From assembly GCA_022494885.1 (NCBI GenBank), contig JAGVSM010001400.1:62001-126000 (forward strand): a stretch of DNA of 64,000 nucleotides, in the 5' to 3' direction. Shown in pieces: positions 1-10,970 of this stretch. The notes under the pieces were generated by a model. That model did not search any database. It was not told the DNA's origin and saw only the letters and a list, made by a program, of their open reading frames with translations. A program made the position numbers and the translations under genes. This stretch comes from Micrasema longulum. Lineage: Eukaryota > Arthropoda > Insecta > Trichoptera > Brachycentridae. How positions within the stretch are numbered: the first letter of the stretch is position 1; each line of letters starts with the position of its first letter.

Positions 1-1194
1 GATGTATCTAAGCAAAAGTCGTACGGGTTTTTGGTATGATATAATTCGTGCTCAAGGAATACCTCGCACGGACACTTTTCCGGGATCTCTTCTTATTACC
101 AGAATTATGACCAGAAGTGTGTCTTATATGTGATAATCGAACAGTTACTCTTGTGAACGAAAAAGCAAAAAAAAATATAGGTGAATGGTCATTAAAAGAG
201 TTATCTCATTACTAGAATGAAAAGTTTTAAAATTTATTGAACAAAAAAAAGAATTTTAAAATCTCGTTTATTTATTGTAGCTGCTCTAAATTGAACTAAC
301 TTTGACCAGTTTAGATATTTTTAATACAAAATTTTGTAACTTCAAAAAAAACTTTTTGAAATACTCTAAAACAAAACATTTATCAGTGTGTAATAAGTTT
401 ATGTTCCTTTAATAATGTTTATGTTATTAGCATAACAAAATTTAATATCGGTAAACTATATTATGAAAATCCCTCTCCTTCACCCGATTTCCTCATCTCA
501 TAATCTTCATATTGTTGTCTTGTATAACCTAATATTTTTTCTTTTTACCGTGTAACATGTTCTTTCATTATGTTCGTGAAAAACTTTGACTTATTTACTA
601 TTTATATTTAAGATTTTTTTTATAACAACTGTTGATTTTCTAAAATAAAAAACAAAAAAAAAATGACAAAATATATTTCATGTTATGATTAAGATTGGAA
701 CAGCTCTTTCAGATAAACAGGTGATGTGGGCTTATTCAAAATATTATGAATAAGTGATAGAGTGTGAATGTTTGAACAGTACTCTTATGTACAAAAAAAA
801 TGCTTCGTTGTATTCTAACTCGCTTTGGAATAATAAAATACAGTTTCTCGGTCATCACAGGACGACGAATAGTATTTAGCCACCTTTATCTAGTATAATC
901 AGGATGGTAAATATGTTATTGCCGGACGGTTATTTTAGCCGGAATACATATTGGTTATCTAAATTACAAAACGAATTCGTAATGTTATAAGACTGATCAA
1001 CAATTAGCCGTATTGCATTTTGCCTGATTAACCAAAACCCTTTTGGAAGGTATATTTTGACATTCAATTTGACTGATAGAACAATCAGCCATAATGTTAA
1101 TTAAGGATATTCTTAACGAAAATATGAAACTAATTATTCGTAGATGGCGAATTTAGAATTTTTTATTGAAAAATGCCATTTTTACGTTTATTTT

Positions 1195-1400
1195 CAATGG
1201 AAATTAGACAAATACAATATTCTGGCTTTTTGCTGATGACAACAAGGTACTTAAACTGATTTAATCTCCCAATGATTTTCTTTTTTTTCAACATGATAGA
1301 TATTAATTGTTTTAATGAATGGTGCGACATCAATTGTCTTCAACTTAACATTGACAAATGTAAAATAATATATTTCTCGCGAAGAAAAAAGGTGTTTTTA
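1195..1400 (+). pseudogene. Jockey-like LINE reverse transcriptase fragment
   Basis: Non-LTR retrotransposon RT remnant. In one frame it reads FWLFADDNKVLKLI, the catalytic FADD box of the RT palm. About 75 bases on, another frame reads DINCFNEWCDINCLQLNIDK, the conserved segment that follows FADD in Jockey-like elements (NEWC..N.L.LN..K). A stop after LKLI and the change of frame show it is dead. Nothing recognisable lies upstream, so it is 5' truncated. Family assignment comes from motif memory, not from a search. Confidence 0.72.
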
Positions 1401-1606
1401 CACTAGAATATTTATAGGTTGCAGTGGATTAAATTGATTATTTAAAAAAAAAAAAAATTCTAGTAAATTCTCTTTTTTCAAAAATAACCTATTGTAAAAG
1501 CGTTCATAAAGTGAAAGCAAAGTACTTATTTAGAATGAAATTAGACGGTGTTAATATGAGCAGAAAAAAATAGTTTCACTATTTGACATACCTTAGTAAA
1601 CAATCG

Positions 1607-1832
1607 TCAGCCTCGTGGTTTAGTGGTCAGCGATTTCCCCTACCATAAAAAAAAAACACGGGTTCGAAATCTTTGTATTAAAAAATGTGTTTTATGCTAA
1701 AAGATTTCATCGTATCATCTTACGTTCATGTATTATAAAAGATCAAGATTGCTGCGATTGGTGTACCAATGCAGTGCTTTATGCACTATTAGGTGCGAAA
1801 AGAGAATAATGATGATGATGATGATATAAAAA
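1607..1832 (+). mobile_element. tRNA-derived SINE, near full length, (ATG)n tail
   Basis: The head has an A-box-like tract (gtggtttagtggtcagcg) and a B-box (gggttcgaaatc), the pol III promoter pair of tRNA-derived SINEs. A body of about 120 bases follows, ending in a conserved 3' block (caatgcagtgctttatgcac) and then an ATG microsatellite at about 1808-1825. The same body and tail recur on both strands elsewhere in the window (11.6, 13.7, 24.7, 31.4, 42.2, 44.4, 50.5 kb). I call this family tSINE1. Confidence 0.72.
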
Positions 1833-1934
1833 GTTAAATAAGTGCTTAAAAACTACATTTTATTGTAATTACAATAATTCTTAAAGTTTATATTTGAAGC
1901 ACTAACTCAGTGGTTATTCATTATAATAAAATAA

Positions 1935-2190
1935 ATAAGACAACTTTGTTTTTAACCACTAATTTTTTTTTTCCACCTACCGGTTTCAAAGCAAACAAGC
2001 TTCTTCATCAAGGTTTACGTAACTAATGAATTGATTCCTTTTGATTTTTTATCATGTTCACTAAATCAAAAAAAAGGAATCAATTCATTCAATTCATTAG
2101 TTACGTAAACCTTGACGAAGAAGCTTGTTTGCTTTGAAATCGGTCGGTGGAAAATAAAAATAAGTGGTTTAAAACAAAGTTTTTTATTTA
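1935..2190. repeat. Inverted pair of hammerhead-like repeats (family HH3)
   Basis: Two copies of one sequence face each other: minus strand about 1935-2032 and plus strand about 2075-2190, loop about 40 bases. Each has a core of CTTGA(T/C)GA, a stem AAGC/GCTT, then GAAA and (in the left copy) CCGGT. The cores lie near 1975-2014 and 2110-2150. A T-rich tail with gtggttt..aaacaaag follows. No coding sequence is present. The order matches a hammerhead ribozyme core with one extra base after the CUGANGA box; catalysis is untested. Confidence 0.55.
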
Positions 2191-2384
2191 TTATATTACA
2201 ATAATTCTTGTTCAGAATTCTGTCCAGATTTTTGAGAAATTTTTTATTTGGTTTTATGACCCGAGTTATTTTCCATTGGTCTAAAGTAACCAAACATGAA
2301 TATATGTAAGCCCAATAGTTCAAAACTTAAAGATGAACACGATTTGCATTCTAATTCAATATACAACGAAATAATTGTGTTGGG

Positions 2385-2860
2385 TACAACGATTTAGGAG
2401 GTCCTTGAACAGACTCGGAGGATATAAGCCATTTCTCACGCCAAACTATTTTCGGACTAGCCTTATCCTTCGGGACTTCGCAAAGTCCTCTGGATATTAA
2501 TTATGATTGTTACAAACTATGGTGTCCTTTGCGGAACAAAGATGGCACCTGATTCATATTCATCAGCCGTTATGCGACTATGATACTTTGCAACTCAATT
2601 AAAACGGGCGTAATTTGCGTACACCCTCAGACCCCAAAACAAAGCTCTAAAATAAATACGAAATCATTTAAAAACTTTGTGAGAAACTTAGTGGTTCTGT
2701 TTTTCTAACTGTGGCAGTGTCTTAGTCTATATCTGGGTGGATAAAAAATACAGTTCTGTGTGTGAAACAGAACCAAAATTCTGAACGAGTGCTTTCGACG
2801 TGTGCACTCTTAGGTAATATATCCTCAAGAGGGAAAATTATTCTAGAATCAAGATTATTT
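2385..2860. other. Unassigned GC-richer segment; second half recurs at 42.1 kb
   Basis: This block is less AT-rich than its surroundings and holds no convincing ORF. A short hairpin (ggactt/aagtcc) sits near 2472. Positions about 2735-2790 (cagttctgtgtgtgaaacag) recur with few changes at 42,105-42,160, where they lie just upstream of a tSINE1 head, as this copy lies upstream of one at about 2870. It is probably a repeat of unknown type. Confidence 0.35.
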
Positions 2861-2869
2861 CACATTGTT

Positions 2870-2945
2870 GTGTAATAGTTGCCTTGTTTGCCTACAATGC
2901 TTGAAGTCCTGTGTCCGATTAGATCAAAATATTATAACCAATTAT
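2870..2945 (+). mobile_element. tSINE1 head fragment
   Basis: A short fragment with gccttgtttgcctacaatgc and cttgaagtcctgtgtccgat aligns by eye with the head of the SINE at 13.75 kb. The B-box is degraded. No body follows. Confidence 0.4.
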
Positions 2946-3264
2946 CCGAAATAGTTAATGCGATAAATTGTAAAAACGTATCAGGCCATGAACCTTTGAG
3001 CAATATGCCGATATAATTAAGGCAATGCGAGGTTCAGTCAAAAACTAATGCGTCCCATTTTTTCCCCTTTTTTTATTTCTTTCTTTCTTTCCTTTTCTAT
3101 TTTTATTTTTTTTTTATTTAAAATTTACACCTTTTATAAAAAATACCATTTTGCGTTCATTTTGCCCAGCTAACAAGGGTACAAACCTCGTTCCAAGCAA
3201 GGCAATTACATTCTAAAAAATGATAATAGTTAACAAATTAACAGAGAGCACAAACTAATAAAAT

Positions 3265-3410
3265 ATAAACTTACTCGTTTACACATTTTGATACATATAC
3301 ATGCACACATACATACATATAAATATATATACACACATATATACACATGTACATAAACACACACGTACATACACCCATGCGCATACACATACATACATTC
3401 ATAAAACATA
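3265..3410. repeat. CA/TA alternating microsatellite
   Basis: About 145 bases of imperfect alternating purine-pyrimidine DNA (tacaca, atatac, catgca units, with ACAT steps). The minus-strand ORF over it is an artefact of low complexity (poly Tyr-Val-Cys). Confidence 0.85.
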
Positions 3411-3469
3411 GACAATTTATTTATAATGCGAAACTTCATGGTTGCCATCTGTATTTATATATTTTAAAA

Positions 3470-3825
3470 TTATTCTTTATTTTCAACATCCAGTAAGAAT
3501 CTCCAATCCGTGGCATGCATCAACTTTTCTGACTCCCTACGACCAATGTCATGAAAGAGCAAGGTCAACATCTTTCGCAGCTTGACAACACTCCCGTCTT
3601 TCCATGGTTCTGGCAAAAAGTTATAGACCTTTTTGCCTACGTAATAGTGTTGTCTCGATTCCAGAACAGTGTCGACCCCTTTACTTAGTATCAGATCCTT
3701 ATAAGAGTATCTTGTATTATGGTTGTAGTTGACGCTTGGGTAAATGTTTATATTTATGTGTGTAACCACTACCGTTCTTATATATAGTGTTAAATATTAT
3801 TCAGTACTCTGAATTCTTTCACGAG
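3470..3825 (-). pseudogene. LINE ORF2 C-terminal tail (copy 1 of family L-D)
   Basis: The 99-residue frame contains HNTRYSYKDLILSKGVDTVL and QHYYVGKKVYNFLPEPWKDG. This is the conserved tail that follows the RT thumb in CR1/Jockey-like LINEs (HNTR..DL....S....Y.G.K.YN.LP). It is intact over about 90 codons but 5' truncated. The block from about 3590 to 3825, including bases beyond the ATG, is repeated at 54,660-54,895 in the same orientation, so both are insertions of one family. Confidence 0.65.
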
Positions 3826-3938
3826 CAAGTCCCTTGGATAACCAAATGTTTTTTTGTAAATTACTTGGATTAAAGATTTCTGTGCAATTGCTACAGGTTC
3901 AAGGGCGGTTTTACTTTCATATAATTTTGAATTCTTTT

Positions 3939-4068
3939 TCCTCATCTGTTTTGTTTAAATACATTGAACTTCTTAACAAAGATACCAGTCTCGAAAATGT
4001 TGCGAAAGCGATGGAACCGGTCACTGGATATTTTAAATTTGTGGATTAAAGTAACACCCGTCTTTTAT
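3939..4068 (+). repeat. Hammerhead-like repeat HH1, copy 1
   Basis: The segment runs from ttgtttaaatacattgaact through a core at about 3983-4026 (accagtc, tcgaaaatg, stem ttgc-GAAA-gcga, then ggaaccggtcactgg) to a TTTATTT tail. Homologous copies lie at 4.92-5.06 kb and as an inverted pair at 21.2-21.6 kb. The short plus-strand ORF here is this repeat read through, not a gene. This copy has the most core changes of the four. Confidence 0.55.
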
Positions 4069-4299
4069 TTAAAAAAAAAAAAAAAAGAAATTTTAAGGTT
4101 AAACAATATTTAAATCTGATTTTGAGCGTTTTGAGGTCAGTTTTAACTTTTTAAATAAGTTTCGATTTTGGCTGAAACTAGAAAAAAAAGCCCAAATTCG
4201 GTTTTGTTTTTGGCTTAAATTCTTGTTTCTGTCGATTTTTGTTGCCTTGTATGGTGAAATAATTCAGTTTTATTATTTAAAAAAACAAAAGCATACTGT

Positions 4300-4440
4300 G
4301 TGAATGCTAGACAGTGTGTCAAGTAGCCACAAGGTTTATATCTAACATGTCATTAACCAATGACATGTTATATATCTTGTAAATGCCTAGACTTCCAAAA
4401 TCTCTTTTTTAAACTATTCTCTATATCTGTTGTAATATTT
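4300..4440 (-). repeat. Rep380 fragment
   Basis: Degenerate minus-strand piece of the dispersed Rep380 unit: acagtgtgt, then a gtagccac block, then aatgcctagacttcc and a ctgttgtaatatt end. The middle is altered by a local palindrome (taacatgtca / tgacatgtta). Confidence 0.55.
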
Positions 4441-4459
4441 TAAGTAATGGCTTGTCTAT

Positions 4460-4910
4460 CATTTCATGAATCAGTAATTTACTTTCTGCTTAAAATCATG
4501 TTGTTTGACTCACTGCATAATTTGCGGGGTATATTATTTCTCGAGTAGATTTACCCCTATAGATATGAGGGAAAATATTTCATGCATACGTCTGCTTTGG
4601 CACGTGCGGTTTCCACAGCATTAATCCACAGGTAAGTGTCGCGTTTGTATAAATTATCCCTGTATTTCATAGTTGGGTATAGAAAGAGATGATTCTGGGT
4701 GAGGTGTTACTCTAAAATGTACTCGTATTAAAACGCTTTTGTAGATAATTAAGGTTTCGAATTACTGACACTAAAAATAAAATAAAATACTCATTAAAAT
4801 AGCATTGTACTCGTATCAACTCATTAGTTAACACGAAAAAATTTTGATAATGATCCTTAAGATAAAAATAACTTTATTTTATTTACTTTCAGATTACTTT
4901 AAATAATCGA
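4460..4910. other. AT-rich sequence, nothing recognised
   Basis: No ORF, tRNA-like box or known repeat was recognised between the Rep380 fragment and the next HH1 copy. A purine-poor stretch near 4550-4640 is slightly richer in GC. Confidence 0.5.
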
Positions 4911-4920
4911 TCTTTACCTC

Positions 4921-5060
4921 TGTTTTGTTTAAATACATTGAGCTCCTTAATAAAGATACCAGTCTCGAAGATGTCGCGAAAGCGATAAAACCGGTCACTG
5001 GATATTCCAAATTTGTGGACTAAAGTATCACTCATCTTTTATTTATATAATAAATTATGT
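4921..5060 (+). repeat. Hammerhead-like repeat HH1, copy 2
   Basis: Better preserved than the copy 0.9 kb upstream and in the same orientation. The core lies at about 4958-5001: accagtc, ctcgaagatg, stem gtcgc-GAAA-gcgat, then aaaaccggtcactgg. In the family consensus the bases after the stem are GAAACCGG. The tail reads ctcatcttttatttatataa. Confidence 0.58.
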
Positions 5061-5277
5061 ATAACCCTGTACTAGAAATAAATGATTTCTAAACAGTGAA
5101 GTTTTGTATTTGTTTTGCGAAAAATCAGTAAAATAAGTGTTATATGCTGGCCAATTATTTTGTTAATGCTTAAAAATAAATAAACACTTAATATACATTT
5201 GATGCTTAATGAATTGTATGTACTAACGTACATGCAAATAATATTTTACAATAAGTTTGTGTTTGTTTATACTATTA

Positions 5278-5535
5278 ATATATTTATTATATTTTTTTGT
5301 GATTTTTTGTCGATGTTCCTACGTTATTAGTTGTGTAAAATGTAGGTTTAATGTTTGATAGTAGGAAATAAGATAATAAATTGTTTGGAAAAATTGACAT
5401 TTTTAGAAAGAATCCGCCTCCATTGTTTAGGTGATTTTTAGTTTATTTAGAGTAGAATATACACAACTAATAATATAGGAACATTGTTAAAAAACCACGA
5501 AAAAAAATTCGATAAATATAATAAACCTGTCATAT
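5278..5535. repeat. Hairpin element with about 60-bp inverted arms
   Basis: The left arm (5280-5340) and right arm (5455-5530) are inverted copies with mismatches; both contain gttcctayrttattagttgtgt in one sense or the other. The loop is about 115 bases of AT-rich DNA. No coding capacity. It could be a MITE or a fortuitous inverted duplication; no target-site duplication was confirmed. Confidence 0.5.
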
Positions 5536-5930
5536 ACCAATTACATCGTAATGATTGCGATTCAATCTTCATTGGAAAAACTAAAGGAAACTTAATTTTA
5601 GAGTAAAAGAACACTTAAGGTGTTTAAATAAAAATGGGCATAAATGAGCAGGAGAAAGGTTTTGTAAGGGTTTGTCGCAATTATATAGAAGTTATTGATG
5701 AATGAACGTCAAAATTTTCTCAGATCGCTACGGTTATCCAAAAACTAATAAAATAAAAAAAATATTTAAATTTTAAATTTGAAGCACCCACAAAGACAAA
5801 GTCCATAAATATTACAGATCTGTGATATACCAATCAAATTGTAATGATTGCGATTGAATCTACATTGCAAAAACCAAAAAAACTTTAATATTAGAGTAAA
5901 ATAACACTTACGATGCTTAAATAATAATAT
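5525..5930 (+). repeat. Pair of about 105-bp direct repeats
   Basis: The sequence from 5527 (tgtcataccaat-like, then gtaatgattgcgatt) to about 5635 is repeated at about 5820-5930 with about 80% identity by eye. The two are separated by about 185 bases. No ORF; origin unknown. Confidence 0.5.
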
Positions 5931-7000
5931 TTTTTCTGAATTTTCAAACCATCTGATAGAAAAGAATCATTGTTTTCATAAAGACACTGGATTAAAAGTC
6001 CTTCATGTTGAAAATAAAATATTAAAATTAGAAAACTTGGAAATTATAGAAATTGAAAAAGCGATTCATAATAAGAAAAAAAAAACAAACAAACAATATT
6101 TCTATAAGTCCACTCCTGTCTAGTTTCGAACGTATCCATCTTACATTACCATCCTTTCAAGACAAAAATACTTGATTTATTAGTCTCATTGGCAACAAAC
6201 TGAAAAAATAAAATACGAAAGAATGCACTAGTTAAGTATATCTTGAGATAGAAACTTGTTTAGCTTTGAAACCGGTTGGAAGAAAAAAAAATGTGGTATA
6301 AAACAAAGTTGTTTTTCTTATTTTAATTAAATATATAAACGCAGAGTTAATGCGTCAAATTCAAAATGTATTAATACTCGTATATGTACATGGTTATTTT
6401 AAGAGCACACATAAGAATTTAAATATAAATATTTAAAAATAATGTTTATTTGTTCAAAATTCAGTTATAAAAAATAAAATTATCTCAAACCTTACCAAAT
6501 ATAAGATGAAACCTTAGTTGCAAAGGAATTTGAAGAATTAAAATAACGAAGAATAAAAATCTTACTTTGATAAATTCGTCAAAAATGCTAAAATAAGTTT
6601 CCTTTTGAATTACATCAAAGTCGAGTTAAATAAATCGATATCTGTAGTATGTTCACTCTTATAATAAAGTCTTTAAAATAACACTATTTTGAAAAATATT
6701 TCTTAATTAATTTGTTCTGAGACTTCCAATATATTTAAATGGAATGAGACGTTTTGTTGGCCTATTAAATACAATGAAACTGGTGTATTTGATCAAACCA
6801 AGAACAACCAAATATATATTATATTTCTTGTCTTTTACAAAAAGAACAAATTTAAAATTGTTATTAGGTCTTTTATTTGAATTAAATTTAATGTCTGATA
6901 ATATTATGTGCCATGTAAATATAATTGTTTTAAATGCTTAATAAAGACTTTTACATAATTTTTATTTTTTTAGACGAATTTGTGGGAAATCAATATATGT
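5930..7000. other. AT-rich sequence with one degraded HH3 copy
   Basis: Apart from a degraded HH3 copy near 6240-6310 (aaacttgtttagctttgaaa, accggtt, then gtggtataaaacaaag), nothing was recognised. Low-complexity A/T runs are common. The 65-codon ORF at 6744 shows no domain and I do not call it. Confidence 0.45.
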
Positions 7001-7004
7001 TTGA

Positions 7005-7356
7005 CAGGGTTACGTGTGATGAAATCAAGCGATAGTGTAAATCTGAGTCAAGTTTAATTGATAAGATTAGGAAAGGGTCTCTAAGATGGTTTGGTCATGT
7101 AAAACAAATGGATGACAAAAGAATGATAAAACAAGTAAATATGGTGAAAATGAACGGTAACGTGAGACAAAGACGACCAAGGAAGACGTGGCATGATCAG
7201 ATAAACCAAAATCTTAAGTCTGGTTATGTCAAAAGCAGGCAGAACCGATGGGCATGCATGACAAGATGTATGCGTGTGGAAGAAACTAGGAATATATATA
7301 CCAGGATAAACGTGTGTGGCGGTCTTTTTGCCTACCCCTACGGAAAAGTGGCGTGA
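7005..7356 (+). pseudogene. RTE/CR1-like LINE C-terminus (family L-A, copy 1)
   Basis: Degenerate 3' end of LINE ORF2. Readable blocks are IDKIRKGSLRWFGHVKQMDD, RQRRPRKTWHDQINQ and RRNRWACMTRCMRVEE-like, then the tail AYPYGK before the stop at 7354. These are the post-RT motifs RWFGHV..M and GRPRKTW of RTE/CR1-like elements. Frameshifts or stops lie near 7050-7100. A T-run follows the stop, consistent with a retrotransposed 3' end. Four more copies lie at 11.8, 19.4, 24.2 and 37.2 kb. Confidence 0.7.
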
Positions 7357-7399
7357 TGCTAGTAGTTGTAGTAGTTTTTTTTTTTTCAATTAAAGAAAG

Positions 7400-8780
7400 C
7401 AGAAATGTTATTATGTTATTACCCTTTTGAGTTGGTCTTCGATTATTTTATTGTTTTTATTTACTTACTATGTAACATCTTTTTATTAGTTTTTTTTAAA
7501 ACAAAAATATCTTCAATAGAAAGAACGTTAAACTTGAATAAAAAGCAATATGAAAAAATAAAACGGTTTTTTCACGAAAATGTTCGCAAGAAACGAATAA
7601 AATCGTTGAATTCAATGAGAATACAGCTTTGACATACCTAATAATACATATTTTATATTTGTATGAGGTGATGCACTGAAAATTCATATATTTGGTTTTA
7701 TTTTTTTATGAAAATGTATTTTTTTGTTGTTTTTAGCGAAAACACTTATTTAAAGGAATTAATAATTACAGCGTGTTCAAATGTTCAATAACCCTATGTA
7801 AATCTTCTATTACTGCCTGTCGGTGAACCAAGTAAACATTTTAACATTTCAGCTATCGATGTACAGTTCATTTAAATTAACTGTACATACATAGCTGGTT
7901 TCAAAGGTTTGACGAATATAAGTTAGTGTTTTTACCAATTAAATGAATATTTAGGTAAATAGGCACACGTGTTATTTCATAATTTCATTACCGTCTCTGT
8001 TACGATTCTGACAGGGAGAAATATTAATTATAAAAAAACAAATCATAATGCCGTCTCCTCAAAAAGGTAGACAGAGAGGATAGAACACCATATAACTGTA
8101 TATTTTCATATAGACCTTTGCTTCTTTCGTATTCATATATTTTGCAGGCACGGCGATTGATTCGACTTTTTATTTATTTATTTGATTTCTTTTGAATCTT
8201 AAAATAGGGCACACATAAACGTATTCTTATAGGTGTTTCAATAATAAAAATGAAAATATACATAGTAATTTATATTTAAGTTGTTTAACACACATTTCTT
8301 AACGATCTGTTTAAATTCAGTTTTTTGATAATACTATTTCCTTATCACAATATTCTTTTAGTGCCTTATATAAAATTGGATTTGGTGATTTTATGAATTT
8401 TGAATGAAAATTTGATCACACCATGTTTTTCTAAGTCTTTTCCGTTTTCTGCATTTTTAAACATTTGCATCGTACATCTTTTTCGGTCATTCACTTTACA
8501 TGTACTCATGTTACATGTTACTCAGGAATATTTTTATCGATAATTCTTATCTCAGCCGTATAATATTGCACGGATCTCGACATTTGTGCTTCTTTTGTTC
8601 ATAGTGTTACCACACATTCACCGAGTCATCAAATTTTGACGGCTTAAGCTTACTTTTATTTTTGTTATGCCAATTGCAATTTGAAGAAATAATAAAATTA
8701 GTAAATCCTTCTATTCAAAAAAATTAATTAAATAATTTATTTTAAATTTTTTGTAAAAGAGAAGAAAAAAAATGAGAAAA
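7400..8780. other. AT-rich intergenic sequence
   Basis: No domain-bearing ORF was found; two overlapping ORFs at 7.4-7.7 kb are low-complexity Phe/Leu/Lys. A small perfect palindromic arm pair (tgtacagtt / aactgtaca) lies at about 7860-7886. The remainder shows no repeat that I recognise. Confidence 0.4.
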
Positions 8781-8784
8781 AAAG

Positions 8785-9430
8785 AAGCCTGGCTATTTAC
8801 AAGGCTTATGACCCGGCTGGTTAAAGTGATAACTTTACGCACTGTGTAACATTCACCATTTTGCCTACGTTCAAACGTCTACATTTCTCCAACTCTTCCA
8901 TCTGTTTACTTTTGTGAAGTAAAATAGTTGAAACCTTTATCATGTGGGTGTTATTCATTTGGCTTTATCATTTCACCTACTAGGCAACGCTGAATACATA
9001 TTTTATACATTTCATACCAGTTAATTTAATCGACAATGTTTTTAGTATGTCCAAATGTTTTAAGACAGGCTGGATCCTCCTTAGGGAATAATTTAGGTAT
9101 TATCTTTTTGAAACAGAGAAAAAAAGCGACTTTGAGAAAGTGATATGAAAGTCTAGGCATTTACATGACTTATGACGTGTTGTTGGCTGGTTTAAGTTGC
9201 TACTTTACACACTTTCTAAATTTCACCATTCTGCCTATTTTCAAACATCTTCGTATCCTCAACTCTTCCATCTGTTGATTTTTGTTAAGTCTGAGCCGAA
9301 ACCTTCATCATGTCTGTGAAATTCATCCAGCTGAACCATTTCATCAACAAGGCAACGCTTGAAAACAATTTTTCAATTTTTTTACTTAATTTTAAACACG
9401 TTAGTTTATTCAGCATTGTTTAAAATATTA
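8785..9430 (+). repeat. Rep380: tandem pair of the dispersed ~380-bp unit
   Basis: Two head-to-tail copies. The second starts near 9032 (gacaatgtttttagtatgtc) and ends where a third would begin (cagcattgttt, about 9405), a period of about 380 bases. Order within a unit: gtatgtccaaatgttt; gacaggctggat; aacagag; ctaggcatttaca; ttggctggtttaag; acactttacacac; ttcaccattctgcct; cttccatctgttgatttttg; gaaaccttcatcatg; caaggcaacgcttgaaaac. No ORF, and no usable A-box/B-box pair. Confidence 0.75.
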
Positions 9431-10355
9431 TAATACAATGTTAAATAATAATAATAATAGTAAAGTTTCGTACCTTTTGTTGCATAATTGACGTTAATTA
9501 CAAAAACCGCAAAGCTGTATTGAATTTGTAGCAATATTAAGCCGATTGCAGTTTCGTCAAACAATATTTACTCCTAACTTTGTGTGGCTTCCGTTTATAC
9601 CAGTTTATACGTAGAAGGAAATTGTACTTTGAGGATGCACTAATGTAAACTCTCTCGTAAGGCGATATGTGTGTATTGTATCAATTTCCAGCTAAATCAC
9701 ATTGACAAATTGAAATAATATTATTCGGTATATTAAAACTAGCTGTGAGAGGAAAAATTAAAGATATATTTATTTTATTAAAGATTGCCAACTTTCCACG
9801 GCACCATCCAAAACCAAAATAACTCAATAACTTTAAAGCACTTAATTTTTCTAAAACTCACACTTAAACAAATCATTCGTTTCAAGAAACTAAAGTAACA
9901 ATTTTTAAAGCTACGAAGTTGGGACAAAATGGGCTTCGTGAGGACAAACCAAGAAAGTCGTCTTAAACTTGTTTTTTAAGGTGTTTCTGATGATGAAAGT
10001 GATGACACATCGGACCGTGATGAGTACTTATTATTTTTAAGAATAGTTGTAGTTATTTTATACGTGTGAAAAATAAATAAATATATTTTTTCACTTCATT
10101 TTTTCTTACTTGTTAAATTTTCGCTGCATTTACTGTACATAGGTTTTGTAATTTTTTTTTCATATAGTTATATTTTTTTACTGTCTTTTTTTACCTCATT
10201 ATTTTCTTTTTATTTTATTTTCACTTCATTTATTACATAGTATATTTGATGCATTTTTTTCGTTGTGATATTTTCTTACTATGTTGGTTTTACTTCATTA
10301 CTTCTTATTTTTTTATATTTTCCCTTAATTTACAATAAAATATCTTTGGTACTTT
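9430..10355. other. AT-rich region with T-rich degenerate tandem tract
   Basis: From about 10,085 to 10,330 a T-rich tract repeats ttttcacttcattt and acatag/acaatag-like words at irregular spacing, like an old satellite. An acidic reading (SDDESDDTSDRDE) near 9985-10,020 is short and unsupported. The rest is featureless. Confidence 0.35.
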
Positions 10356-10359
10356 AAAA

Positions 10360-10640
10360 TTCCATTACGAAAATATTAGGGTTCTCAGATCGATAGCCAA
10401 AAATGCTCGGCGCGATCGGGTAAGAAATGTCTTTTTACGGAAAACATGCGAAATTTAAGATTTAGTGCACTGGAGCAGATCCAATAGAAGATTCTGAAGA
10501 TACCACATAAATACAATGAGCAGCGATAGACTGGTGTCTATAGCAGCCGAAAAATTGCCTTCCGGACGGTGCCCACTTAAGAGATCCCCTAAGCGATGTA
10601 AAGATAGTTGGGCCTCATCACGGGAGACTTAGCAGTCTAA
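10360..10640 (+). pseudogene. LINE C-terminus (family L-C, copy 1)
   Basis: One frame reads RVLRSIAKNARRDRVRNVFL, later SSDRLVSIAAEKLPSG, then RCPLKRSPKRCKDSWASS. This follows the post-RT layout of RTE/CR1-like LINEs (basic RDR.RN, a degraded W..H...M block, then GR.P..R..K.W..SW). Two stops interrupt it. A related copy on the minus strand lies at 53.7-54.0 kb. The sequence differs from families L-A and L-B. Confidence 0.55.
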
Positions 10641-10734
10641 GTAGAACAGATCTTCAGATCAAAAAGGAGTCAAATTGAATTCAAATCGCGATAAATAAAA
10701 TTGAAGAGAAACCAGTTGATTGACAAAAAAACAT

Positions 10735-10970
10735 TGCTCTTTGTATAAGTGAAACTGATAGGAAGACTCACTGCCATTAAAACGGTTTTGGGGTATGTGG
10801 AGGAGGTACTTTCGCTGAAGTATTTCACTGCCTCTGGATTGACAACTGAAGCGTAAGACTTAACTTTACCTTCCTGTAACGCATGATCGAAACACTTCAT
10901 GTACTTTTCCAATTAAGTGTCCAGTGCACCACCGGGTGCGGTTTAAGGCTTAGTGATGATGATGATTTTT
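10735..10970 (+). mobile_element. SINE body with ATG-repeat tail
   Basis: The body reads aaaacggttttggggtatgt, ggaggtactttcgctg, tatttcactgcctctgg and ends in tgatgatgatgat at about 10,953-10,966. Similar bodies lie at 49,140-49,215 and 49,705-49,800. The tail matches tSINE1, so this may be a sub-family. A pol III head was not found. Confidence 0.5.

Noticed and set aside
1805..1830. Possible CRISPR-like or tandem signal from repeated ATG units here and near 10,955
   Set aside because: These are SINE 3' tails; there is no repeat-spacer structure anywhere in the window.
2066..2323. 85-codon ORF on the minus strand
   Set aside because: It runs through one arm of the HH3 inverted pair; no domain.
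3230..3448. 72-codon ORF on the minus strand rich in Tyr, Val and Cys
   Set aside because: It is a translation of the CA/TA microsatellite.
3834..4049. 71-codon ORF containing DTSLENVAKAMEPVTGY
   Set aside because: The apparent protein motif is the HH1 repeat core read in one frame; the same words recur in other copies on both strands with no sign of coding constraint.
7081..7389. 102-codon ORF on the minus strand
   Set aside because: Antisense shadow of the L-A LINE fragment on the plus strand.
9985..10020. Acidic peptide SDDESDDTSDRDE as a transposase N-terminus
   Set aside because: Too short, preceded by a stop, and no following domain.
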